Assembly: GCA_973895155.1 (NCBI GenBank) | Contig: OZ316899.1 | Coordinates: 8,060,001 to 8,124,000 of the forward strand | Source of the DNA: Marsupella aquatica | Taxonomy: Eukaryota; Marchantiophyta | Length of the DNA: 64,000 bases | Reading direction: 5' to 3' | Shown here: piece after piece, positions 10,523 to 20,195 of the stretch | Layout of the letters: the number at the start of each line of letters is the position of its first letter | Numbering within the stretch: position 1 is the first letter of the stretch | Position numbers and translations under genes: made by a program | Notes under the pieces: generated by a model | Seen by the model: the letters and a program-made list of their open reading frames with translations, nothing else | Told to the model about the DNA's origin: nothing | Database searches by the model: none

Positions 10523-11956
10523 ATGAACATCAAGCAACTTTACAACTGTGCACTTCTTTGCTACTTTACGGGCAAAACCCCTCTCCTATCTGTCTTTTGG
10601 GAGTGGGTCAAAGATGTGATGATGAGCCATGGGAATTGGCCGGTCCTGCAAGTCAAATATGTGGGAAAAAGTTTTTACATGATAGTCTTTGAACACCCAG
10701 ACCATCGGGACCTGGCGCTGCAATTGGCCCCCTGGTTTATGGAACGCCGCTTTGTGTACACATTTGCATGGGACCCATCATTTGACGTGAAAAGTGAGAG
10801 CTTCACTAAACTCCCAGTATGGATCAAAATTCCGTTTCGTGCCCTTACACTCGAAGGGTGCAGGCGCAAGATAGCTAGCTCGCTGGGACAACTGCTATAC
10901 TATGATTGTTGTATTTACATGAAGGATGTGGAGAATTACTCACGTTTTGGTTACATTGTGCTGGCATTGTACGTGGATGACATGCTGATCCTAGCTGAGA
11001 ATAAGTCTGATGTTGCCCATCTGAAAGCAATGCTGAGTAAGGAGTTTTCAATGAAGGACTTGGGTCAGGCCAAGAAGATACTAGGGATGGAGATTCATCG
11101 TGACAGGGAGCAAAGGCAATTATGGTTGTCTCAGAGGCAGTATTTGGAGAAGGTACTTGCCAAGTATGGAATGGAGAATGCAAAACCAGTTGGTACTCCA
11201 TTGGCCTCCCACTTTAAACTCTCAAAGAATGATTGCCCTTCTAGTGAGAGTGATAGACTGGCGATGAAACATGTTCCCTATGATAGTGTTGTGGGTAGTT
11301 TGATGTATGCAATGACATGCACTAGACCTGACATTGCCCACACTGTTAGCATTTTGAGCAGATTTATGGCAAATCCTGGTAAGCTTCACTGGGAAGCAGT
11401 GAAGTGGGTTTTGCAGTATCTGAAAGGTACCTTAGATTGTGGGATCTTATTTGACGGTAAAGCAGACTCTACATTAGAGTTGGAAGGTTTTGTAGATTCA
11501 GATTATGCTCGTAACTTGGATAACAAAAAGTCTACTACAGGCTATGTGTTTATGTTGGGTGGAGGTTGTATCAGCTGGAAGTTGGCAACTCAATCTTGTG
11601 TTGCGTTGTCTACTACTGAGGCTGAGTACATGGCTGCATGTGAGGCAACCAAGGAGCTGATCTGGCTACGGAGATTGGTGAGTGATCTGGGTCTTTCACC
11701 TGAAAGACCGGTGCTGCTGTGCGACAGTCAAAATGCTTTGCATCTGGCTAAGAACCCTGTGTTCCATGCCAGGACAAAGCACATTGATATTCGTTATCAC
11801 TTCATCCATGAGGTGATTGAGACGAAGCAGATGTTTTTGGAGAAGGTGGCTTTAGAGGAGAATGCAGCAGACATGCTTACCAAAGTTTTACCTAGCAGTA
11901 GCTTTAGTCATTGTGTGGATATTATTAATGTTAGGGCCAAACCAGTGACTATGTAA
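10523..11956 (+). CDS. Chimeric ORF: LINE ORF1 (DUF4283-like) fused to copia RT/RNase H
   Basis: 477 codons without a stop; the A of the ATG is the last base of the E1 LTR. Residues 1 to about 125 resemble the N-terminal DUF4283 domain of plant LINE ORF1 proteins (FEHPDHRDLAL, WDPSFDVKSE, LPVWIKIP). From about residue 128 the protein becomes Ty1/copia reverse transcriptase, with the active site YVDDMLIL, followed by RNase H to the usual copia C-terminus. The copia part is very similar to the copia-B pol and lacks the RT N-terminus. The junction lies near 10900. This is probably an accident of rearrangement, but the frame is open right across it. Element parts are certain; whether it is expressed is unknown. 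Confidence 0.8.
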   Translation: MNIKQLYNCALLCYFTGKTPLLSVFWEWVKDVMMSHGNWPVLQVKYVGKSFYMIVFEHPDHRDLALQLAPWFMERRFVYTFAWDPSFDVKSESFTKLPVWIKIPFRALTLEGCRRKIASSLGQLLYYDCCIYMKDVENYSRFGYIVLALYVDDMLILAENKSDVAHLKAMLSKEFSMKDLGQAKKILGMEIHRDREQRQLWLSQRQYLEKVLAKYGMENAKPVGTPLASHFKLSKNDCPSSESDRLAMKHVPYDSVVGSLMYAMTCTRPDIAHTVSILSRFMANPGKLHWEAVKWVLQYLKGTLDCGILFDGKADSTLELEGFVDSDYARNLDNKKSTTGYVFMLGGGCISWKLATQSCVALSTTEAEYMAACEATKELIWLRRLVSDLGLSPERPVLLCDSQNALHLAKNPVFHARTKHIDIRYHFIHEVIETKQMFLEKVALEENAADMLTKVLPSSSFSHCVDIINVRAKPVTM

Positions 11957-12023
11957 ATATGTTACTTAGTTACATATTGTATATCACCTGACTCATTGTG
12001 TGAACTTGAGTCAAGGTGGAGAT

Positions 12024-12318
12024 TGTTAGGAATTGACTCTAGTTTCCGACATAGTTAGCTTGGCCTTACTAGGGTTAGTTTTAACCCTAGATTACATTAG
12101 GATAAGATCCGCTTAGTTTAGGCCCACTCATCTTGGCCCCCTTGGGGGGTATAGGCTGGAGGGAGAGCACTCTCTCCCTCATTCTTCACATGTACTCTCA
12201 TTTGCTATGGAGCCTTCAGGAGTTTCTCCACTTGGGGTGTCTCGTTGGTGTAGCGTTTGATTGAGTGTCTCTCATGTTTCCGCATTGTTGTCTAGTCTGG
12301 AGCCGACGGTTTCTTACA
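12024..12318 (+). repeat. Copia-A LTR
   Basis: 295 bases starting TGTTAGGAATTGAC and ending TTCTTACA, preceded by the copia polypurine tract GGTGGAGAT. It is very similar to the 293-bp copia-B LTRs in the opposite orientation. It follows the copia RNase H stop by about 70 bases. Confidence 0.9.
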
Positions 12319-12383
12319 AGTGGATCTCATTTCACTGCATGTGATGGTGCGCTCTTTGTCATCAAAGATGATGTATCTTTGAT
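12319..12383 (+). mobile_element. Copia-A internal fragment (left part)
   Basis: After the LTR only AGTGG of the primer site remains. The sequence then jumps to the region just upstream of the GAG-pre-integrase domain, matching copia-B near 27800-27868 in reverse. The deletion joins at a short shared GTGG. It is interrupted at 12388 by the solo LTR and resumes at 14838. Confidence 0.8.
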
Positions 12384-12694
12384 TAAGGTGTCACGCGATT
12401 GACATGGGTCTTAACACCAAAAACGTCACTATGGGTGCCAAAACCATCTCCTTGTACCTGAGGATCACGAAGGGATGTTGTGAATGCCGATAAACACCAG
12501 TTTATGCCCTTAACACCAGACTATCATAGCAAGACTCTATCACACATCACCCAAGCTCAATCCCAAGGAACCAAGGTTGGGGATCAGATCTGCGCTCATG
12601 ATAGTTCTGGTGAGAAGGGGTCTTCATATCGGGCCCGTACACACAGGGCCTAGCACTACGGTGCGCAATAGGTCTATACATATGCTTACTGTCA

Positions 12695-12724
12695 TAGGTA
12701 TGTTTCTATTCCGCCGCCGGAATG
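12695..12724 (-). promoter_or_regulatory. Conserved LTR hairpin block, copy 2
   Basis: On the minus strand: CATTCCGGCGGCGGAAT, two bases, AAACATACCTA. It is almost the same as in E1 and E2, while much of the surrounding LTR does not align by eye. The companion inverted repeat GGCTTAG/CTAAGCC follows on the plus strand near 12760. Confidence 0.6.
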
Positions 12725-13034
12725 TACCCATAAACCAGTGACTCCTGACTGATTCCCGGCTTAGGGACTTCTAAGCCATTGCCCCACCACTCTGCCATTC
12801 CACTCTCAACAATCAGAGCTATGACAGTCCTCACCCAGCCCGCTTCAATGCACCCGGTACACCTCTCAGTGGCGCTGCTAGTTCCATCATACACTCAGAT
12901 TGCCTCACACACACACACATCCATGAGAGAAATGAGGCCTGAGAGGAAAACTCAATTAGATTCAAAGATGTGCACAATAGTTCACTGAGAACACTTGATC
13001 CGAATACTAGGGCCGAAGGCTGTCTCCTCCAGAT

Positions 13035-13345
13035 TGTGACGTGCTTGCCCTGCAAGCCCCGTGCTTGCCATGCAAGCTCAATCCTGAACCTGAGCCCGGC
13101 TCACTCCAGATTGCGACGGCAGATTGGACTCGAACCAATCCCGTACTTGCCTTGCAAACTCAATCCTGAACTCAACCTCCTTCACTGCACTTCATTCTTG
13201 GGGGCACATACAGATCTCACACCTCCAATTCAGAACGTCAAGTTACGCATGCATAGTTGACTCGACTTCAAAGCTGGTACCAGGCCTAACGGCGATCTAC
13301 CCCAGACTGCAATGAGGCCCGGCCTCATGCTTGCCCTGCAAGCTC
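13035..13345. repeat. Dispersed short palindromes in the solo LTR
   Basis: Variants of CTTGCCCTGCAAG occur four times (near 13044, 13064, 13145 and 13328), each followed by C-rich sequence, and two of them by CTCAATCCTGAAC. These are short internal inverted repeats of unknown role. Confidence 0.5.
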
Positions 13346-14309
13346 AGCTCTGGCCATAGATCCCTTAGTGCTCTCCACCAGACAAAGGCCGGGACTCCCC
13401 ATGGATCACGTAGCCTTGCCAGACTGAATTGTAAATGCTCCTCCTGCTGCCCCTTAATCAGTACCTCAGCCTCCCTAATGTGCCCACCGCAAATCGAATT
13501 GAAATCCTCCCCACAGTTTACAATCACCAATACATCACCTATCACCAAGGCTCTGTATCGGGGGAAAAGAACCCAGTTGTGCTGCCCACTAGAAAGAGCC
13601 ACAATCCAGCTCGCAAACCGAGCAACCCGTTGCTGTGAAGCTTGGCTGATTACTCCCTGAGTAATAGCACAACCAAGCTCTCCCCAACACGCAGCGTCCA
13701 AGTCCAGCCTTGCTTGCACAGAGCTCCTCCCCGCTGCTCAGTCTAAGTGAGATCACACAACTGAAGTCCCCCCCCCCCCTTGCCTCTACCGGGGGCTGCT
13801 CTATATACTCTCATACTGAGCCCAAATGGGTGGATACTACGCTGCTGGAGCCCCATCCCAGCCCTAACAGAGCCGCCACTATCTCTAACTACTGAACCCT
13901 AACTCGCAACTTTATTTCTATCTCGAATTGGCTATGTACTTCGGATTCGGCCCTCCTCCATAGTTTTCGCGAGCTTGCGCCTCCTCTCCCGATTTCTCTA
14001 TTTAACCATTTTCTGCGTGGATAGCACCGTTGGAAGCGGCTTGAGCTCCTCTTTCCAACGAGGTCAATTATAGCCGATTTGGTCAAATACACAGAGAGTT
14101 ATGCCCCCGCAACCGAGAGGGGGTACTCACTGCTGCGCTAACCCGAGTTACATAGCTAACCCGAATTTGGCTAACCTAGCTATCCTATCTAACCCGAGTA
14201 GAGCTAACCCGTGGTCTCGGGTTAGGCCGCTACCCGCTATCCGCTATCCGCTAACCTAGCCTAAGCTGAGCCCGAATCCGAGCTTACCTATGCTAACCTG
14301 AGGCCGCGC

Positions 14310-14482
14310 TGACCTGAGCTAAGCTGAAGCCGTGTTGACCTGAGCTAAGCTGAAGCCGTGCTGACCTAAGCTAAGCTGAAGCCGTTCTTACCTGAGCTAA
14401 GCTGAAGCCGTGCTTACCTAAGCTAAGCTGAAGCCGTGCTGACCTGAGCTAAGCTGAAGCCGTGCTCACATAAGCTAAGCCG
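14310..14482. repeat. 26-bp tandem repeat (about 6-7 units)
   Basis: The unit contains GAGCTAAGCTGAAGCCGTG followed by a variable CTGACCT-like spacer; units differ by a few transitions. It sits in a broader stretch (14130-14540) rich in CTAACCCGA-type words. There are no unique spacers, so it is not a CRISPR array. Confidence 0.8.
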
Positions 14483-14837
14483 TGGTTAACCCGAAACTGA
14501 AGCCGAATCCGTTAATTTCGGCCACAAGTTAACCCGTCACACTAATCAGGCCGTATCTTTCTTAATACACCTCCGTTTCTCAAGTGTTTTATATCGATTT
14601 TACTCGCCTTGACCAGATCTTTCCAATGCTCTTTACAGATCCGGATTTGGTGACATATTGAAAGAGATATGGTCGTCGACCACCCGCGACATAGCTTTTA
14701 TTTCCCTACTCTTAACGCCATGATTGCCCTTATTCTTGCCATCTTGCTAATTGTTATGCAATATCAATAGCTACTCCTTGCATACAGCAACCTACTTAAT
14801 CAGATTACAAAATAAGGACCACGTCATTGGCGTCACA

Positions 14838-14932
14838 TAAGGCGCTACGACAAAATAATTTGTACATCTTGGAAGGAGATGTCATTGCTCCTAGACTGGA
14901 GCATGTGGATTCTGTGGTGGAACGTTTGGATG
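14838..14932 (+). mobile_element. Copia-A internal fragment (right part)
   Basis: Continues the 12319-12383 fragment after the solo LTR. It matches copia-B 27700-27790 in reverse (the stretch before the GAG-pre-integrase domain). It ends by switching to LTR sequence at a short shared word near 14932. Confidence 0.8.
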
Positions 14933-15000
14933 CAACGTCTGATTGAGTGTCTCTCATGTTTCCGCATTGCTGTCTAGTCCGGAGCCGACGGTTTCTTACA
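14933..15000 (+). repeat. Copia-A LTR 3' fragment
   Basis: The last 68 bases of a copia LTR, ending GGTTTCTTACA, matching 12250-12318. LINE sequence begins at 15001. Confidence 0.85.
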
Positions 15001-18000
15001 GGGGGATCTGCCTTGTCCGATCATGACCCTGTGATTTTGACAATGCGACTCTCTGAGAGGCCTTTGGAGGAAGGGAGAGGTCACTTCAGATTTTTCATGG
15101 CTAACCCGGCTCTTCTGAGGAGAGTGGAGGACGTGCGGCTATTGGAGGCGGCTTGGATGGAGGATCGGGAAAGATTTGTGGACCCGCACATCCGGTTTGC
15201 ACGGGCTAGCAGCAGGCTAAGGAGGACCTACATTAAATTGCAAGCCAAGCCCAGAGAATCTGAGGAGGAGATGGCGTTCTTAAGGGCGCGTTTGAGGACT
15301 CTTAAGACGTCTATTCTCGACTCACATTCGGAGAGCCATATGGTGGAATACATGGAAGCAAAAGACTCACTACATGCAGCAGAGATAGAAGAAGCTCATA
15401 GGGGTCGGCGTCTAGCGCGGGTTAAGTGGCTTGGGGAAGGAGATGAATCCACCAGATTCTTTTTCGCCACTGTGAAGGCAAAGCGCTCTAGGGAGACCAT
15501 GTCCTCTCTGACAAAGAGTGACGGTAGCTCTATCACGGACCCCCAAAAAATTATAGAAGAAGTGGAAACCTTCTGCACAACACTCTACTCGCCCCCCAGA
15601 CTATCCCAGGCTGAGAAAGCGGAGCAGTTACTTGCCCGGGAGCGGCTTCTGTGTCACACTCACTTTGCATTATCAGCCTTAGAAATTGAGAAGATGGATG
15701 CACTTCCAACTGCGCTGGCGGTGAAGGAGGTCTTATGGCTCCTCCCCAAGGACAAGTCCCCTGGACCAGATGGATTGACAGCAGAAGTGTATAGGACGTG
15801 CTGGGAGTTCCTTAGCGAGGATCTTGTGGAGATGATCCAGGCCTTTTGGCTCACGGGAGAGCTTGACCCTGACATCTGCAACGGAATCATCAAGCTCATC
15901 CCTAAGAAACCTGAGAAGCGCTATCTGAAAGACTGGCGCCCACTCACAATGCTGAACACGGTCTATAAGGTAATTGCTAAGATCCTGGCTTTAAGGCTGA
16001 AGCCCATCTTGCATAAAATCATCAGCCCACAGCAAACTGGTTTCATCCCGATGCGGCATATTCTTGAGAACATCTCCCTAGCCTGGCTCACATGTGACTG
16101 GATTAATAATAGGAAGTCAGAAGCTCTTTTTCTGAAGCTGGATTTCAAAAAAGCTTTTGACAGGGTCTGCCATGATTACATTTGGGAATGTATGCACTTG
16201 CTAGGAATCAGCGGCCGTTTTATTCTACTGGTGAAAGCCTTGTTGACGCAACCTTCCTCTAAAATTCTTGTGAATGGACTTCTCTCGGGCCCTATTACTC
16301 TCAAACGTGGGGTCAGGCAGGGGTGCCCACTCTCACCGTTACTTTTTGTGATCTCCACTCAACCGTTGATGGACTTCTTGGCCGCCGAGATAGAGGAGGC
16401 AGACTCAGTGGACTGCAGATCTCAGACGAGCTCACCATTTGCTACCGACTTTTTGCGGATGACGTGGGTATGTTCATTCCGGCTACTGAGGAGGATTTCG
16501 ACAATACAACACAGGCATTAGGTTGCTATGAGATGGCCTTGGGGGTGAAGCTGAACTTGGAGAAGTCTGTGGTGATACCGTTGGCTATGGAGTTGGTGCC
16601 AGAGTGGCTCAAGAACACCGGTTGCCATATCAGCAGGCGCGGTGAGGTTCAAAAATATTTAGGAGCTCCTTTGGGGGTGGGCTTGCTTACGGAACAACTC
16701 CACCAATTCTGCCTGGACAGGATTAGTCTGCGGTTGTCGGCTTGGACAAACAAGCTACTATCATTCACTGGTCGATCACTGCTAGTTAAGCATGTCTTGC
16801 AAGCAATTCCCATTTATCATGTAATGTATCTTAAGTCCTCTGCAGGGCTGGCCAAGAAGCTGACTGCACTATGTCGGGACTTCCTTTGGGGATACAACCC
16901 TGCTGGGGGTCGAAAGGTACCGCTGGTGGCATGGGCCAAGATGTCTCTCCCAAGAGCTGAAGGGGGACTTGGCTTTAAAGATTTTTGCAGTCACTCTGAT
17001 GCTTTACTATCACAATGGTTCACTAAGGCTCTGAACTCTCCTGACCTGGAATGGGCAAGAATGCTGGAGGCCAATTTGGCTTTGATGGGTTGGCGTAACT
17101 ATAAAGTGATCCGTAGGAACCAATATTCATTCCAGGACATGTTGCTACTGTGTTCTCCACGCTCCTTTTGCGGATTGCCATACACTGGGGGGCTTTGGAG
17201 GTGCTGGGAGCTGGTGCGGCCCACCTCTCCTTTGTCCCTGGGAGGTTGGGGACTCCGGCACGTTGGAGTATTCATGACACTCTTCGTTGCCTGCAGGGGT
17301 TTAATTCTCTCCCGAATGACGACTTGGTTGGGATTACTGCTCTTTGTGGGAGACTTGGCTTGAGATCAATCGAGGATGGCTGGTCTAGAGAGGACGTTGG
17401 TTGGAGAGACCTGCCACTAAGATGGCAAACAATGAGAGGTTTCACATCTGAGCACAGGAGACTGGCTCTTGAATTCGTAGAGCTCCTTTGGAGCTCAAGT
17501 GCTTGCAGGTTTGACTGCTTCCTCTATGCCAAACAGTGGCGGTGGGTAGACAAGCCTGAGAATTTGAAGGACTTCAAGATTGCTAATTGCCGCGTCTACC
17601 AATTTTTGAGGCCACAAATCTCAGTTTTCTCTCGGTGGAACCACATTTGGTCTGTGGCACGCTCTGAGAGCGAATGGGGCTCTGTCTGGTCTCAGCTTTG
17701 GAGTTCTGACTTGCCGGCTAGAGGCAAGACGTTTATCTGGTGCATTCTTGTAGGTGGCCTTTTTACTCATGCGCAGGCACTGCATTTGGAGATGAGCAAT
17801 GGGGACTGCAAGCTCTGCTGTGGCACGGTGGAGACCATCCCTCGCCTATTCGTCTTTTGCGTCCATGCTGATTGCTGTTGGCGGTTATGCCAATCATTCC
17901 TGTGTGTACTCTATTTGCCGTTTGGGCAGGGTTTGCTGCCTTTGCTAGATGTTGCTTTCGGGAAAGACCCTGCCCATGTTGCAAAGCTTTTTTATCTTGT

Positions 18001-18440
18001 ATAAGATCTTGTGGTCTATCTGGCTGGGCCGGAACACGCACATGTTCTAGGCTGGTGGCAGTAGAGTCTTTGACTTGGGCCTGGTTCTCTCGGAGACGGC
18101 TGATAACCTTTATGCGGCTAACCGGGGGCTTCCTCTGGGCCGGAAAGGTACCCGCATCCTTAGAGCCAAAACATGGATTGATGCCCTTCGTAGGAACTGG
18201 ATACAACACGGCTGCGGCCGTATCACATCTGGCTTATGAGCTGCTTGCCGCAGGGGCTACTTTCAGTGCTTCTCTTATTGTATTGGGCCTTTTCACACTG
18301 TTGCTTTGGCCCCCATGTGCTTGTTTTCACATTGTTGCTTTGGTCCCCTTGTTGATTGGGGTCCTGGTTTGTGGCCTGTTTGGCTGTCTGTTTGCCCAGG
18401 CCGTGGGGCTTTTTGCGGCCGCCTTTATCTTTATAAAAAA
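15001..18440 (+). pseudogene. Plant L1-type LINE, ORF2 remnant with 3' end
   Basis: Starts inside the APE-type endonuclease (SDHDPVIL). Reverse transcriptase follows with SPGPDG, LDFKKAFD (16138-16161), RQGCPLSP and FADD (16452-16463), and then a zf-RVT-like Cys-rich end (CKLCCGTVETI, near 17810). Two frameshifts are needed (near 16400 and near 17250), plus stops after 18004. The 3' tail is T-rich and ends TTTATAAAAAA near 18440. The endonuclease N-terminus and most of ORF1 are missing; an ORF1 piece lies at 10523-10900 on the other side of the copia-A block. Confidence 0.88.
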
Positions 18441-19740
18441 TCATTTCAAGGAATTTTTCTGCTTACCATCACCTTCTTCTACGATCTTAATCATGAATCG
18501 CGGGTACTCTGACCTTGGGAGCTTCCAGTGCAATGCATGAGTTACAAACTCCAATCTCTCTTTTATCCTATCATCTGTGCACTGTCGCATTTGATATCCT
18601 CTTGTATCATCAACTTCCTTGTGTTGGGGAAACAAAGCCGGTTGCCATGTTTTCCCCATCCTCTTCTTGATCTCAGCTCCTCTGGTTGGTAATCTGAATA
18701 GTTCTCGAAGTGTCCCTTGATCAGTCTTGATTAGTTGTCCCCTGTAGCTCCCTTGATTCCCTGAAGCTGTCCATGTTGTTATGAACTCGTTGTAATCTTT
18801 TGGTTTCAGGTTGGTGATTGTCGCCCATTTTGAATGAACAAATTCCCCGAGCCCCTGGTTTATCAAGAATTGCTTATGACTGCTACCTCGCATGTTCTCC
18901 AATATATGTGGCTCCATCCCTTTGAATTTCAGAACATGTTTTCCCGTATTGTGATCCTTCTTAACCCCACCTCTTGTTCCCGTACTTTGCCACTGGTTCC
19001 TCCTCCTCTTCAGTAGACTCCTCCTCAGTTTTGTCCTCATCCGATTCGATCACTCGACTCTGCGCTTTACCCTTACTTCCGTTAATCGTTATAGCACGCC
19101 TCAATCCTATCCTTTTGGAAATTGTCATGTCTGGGCTTGGTGGTGTTGCTTTGCTGATTGCCATGATCTCCACATCCACATCTGCTCCTTTGATCAAATC
19201 ATCCATTGTGGTCTCCGGTTCTGCTTCTTCAACTCTCTGCTTGTCCTTGGTCTTCTTCAATAGGCTCCCATCCATGATGGTCGATTTCTCCTTTGAATCA
19301 TCTTCATCATCCTCCTTCTGCAATTTGACCCGATTACCCCCTTTTAACAACATTTCTTCTTGCATCCTTGCTTCCAGCAAGTCCGCAGTTTGCTCCTCCT
19401 GTATAGCTGTTACCTCCTCCGTTCCTTGTTCTTCAATCAGTTCCTCACCTTCTTCGTAATCCTCTATTTCTTGTACCATCTCTTCCACTCTTGTGGAACA
19501 TTCTCCTTCCTCACGGTCCATAGTTCCCGCGCTGAGTTCTTCCTGTGGAATACTACTTCCCATTTCCGGTGTTTCCAGCAACTCGGCCACTGTCAATTTC
19601 TTCATTGGTGTATCGTCTTCAAATGACCCTGATCGTTTGAGTGTGATCAATTTCATTTTCACCGGTATTGAATAGCGATTAGCATCAACCCTAATCCACT
19701 TGAATCTTAGTTCTCTCTGATAATCGCTCCACTCTGCCGA
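18441..19740 (-). pseudogene. aORF copy 2 (truncated at its C-terminus by the LINE)
   Basis: An acidic N-terminal part (19662-18961; long Glu/Asp runs) and a globular part (19040-18441) are joined by a frameshift near 19000. The open frame can be extended upstream to about 19740. The globular part has the same layout as the other aORFs: an aromatic Trp block, then GSYRGQL, then LRELFRLPTRG in place of the FGLP box, then a domain with FVTHALHW. It ends where the LINE tail begins, so the coiled coil is missing. Assignment is by pattern alignment; function unknown. Confidence 0.55.
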
Positions 19741-20195
19741 TGCTCACAATTTCTTGGTTGGGCATAAATAGGATCTTTGATCAAGCAATGTCCTTATAAT
19801 TGCCAAGGTCTCTCTTCTTTTTCCCTGTGCCCAATTGCCATGTGCTTTTAACAGGTGTGATGCCTAGCCAGGAATCACTAGGCCGGTTTACATGGTAAAA
19901 GCAGGAGTGTACCCTGGAAACACCTTAGTATAGTAACAAGACAAGGAAAATATAAACAATTAAGGGTGACTATGGAACCCGGGCCGAGGCCAAAAGTAAG
20001 GACGCCGGGGGAGAGAACACGATTAGGGTTAGGGCGCACTAAGCGTCGGCGGCTAGGGGTGACCAACGGGAGGGAAGACCAGAGGAGGAGAGGGGTAAGG
20101 ACCGCTCGCAAGGAATAGTGGCTCATTTGCAAGCACAAACTGAGTAGACCACTACGGGAGGCCAAATACTGTAGCTGCTTAGGCAAGCACTCTGG

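Larger units (their letters stand above)
1..10523 (-). mobile_element. Ty3/gypsy LTR retrotransposon E1 (Athila/Tat-like), minus strand
   Basis: Bases 1-459 and about 10065-10523 are direct repeats that differ, by eye, at about a dozen transitions and one indel. Both end in the same terminus, TGTGACG on the minus strand. Reading the minus strand, the order is LTR (10523 to 6554), primer-binding-like site, gag, protease, RT, RNase H, integrase, polypurine tract, then the start of the second LTR, which runs off the left edge of the window. There is no chromodomain, and the integrase tail (GKLHSRWLGPF) is of the kind seen in Athila/Tat elements. The coding region is one frame broken by six nonsense codons, so the element is dead. 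It abuts LINE sequence at 10524; the other flank is outside the window. Confidence 0.88.
6554..10523 (-). repeat. E1 5' LTR, about 3.97 kb, containing an ORF
   Basis: The outer end (10523) is fixed by the direct repeat with 1-459. The inner end (6554) is inferred from two observations. First, TGTCACG followed at the same spacing by CTTAAC matches the low-coordinate end of the solo LTR at 12389. Second, a leader with a primer site like that of E4 follows directly. The 6554-7506 part holds no gene; it shares the hairpin block at 6709-6739 and a C-run followed by TTGCCTCTACCG (near 7205) with the solo LTR. The 7507-10057 part is the aORF. Confidence 0.62.
12389..14837 (-). repeat. Solo LTR (2449 bp) of a gypsy element related to E1
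   Basis: Flanked by a perfect 5-base duplication TAAGG (12384-12388 and 14838-14842) inside copia sequence that otherwise reads straight through. Its termini are TGTCACG and GGCGTCACA, which are the E1 LTR termini on the minus strand. It shares the hairpin block and the TTGCCTCTACCG block with E1 6554-7506 but has no long ORF and no aORF. A TATATAG motif lies near 13800 (minus). It was left by LTR-LTR recombination. No gene is seen across the whole stretch. Confidence 0.82.

Noticed and set aside
14310-14482. Regular repeats that could suggest a CRISPR-like array
   Set aside because: The units are contiguous with no unique spacers, and the setting is a plant LTR.
17763-18209. Minus-strand frame over the LINE 3' part
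   Set aside because: Overlaps clear LINE coding sequence in the other direction and has no domain.
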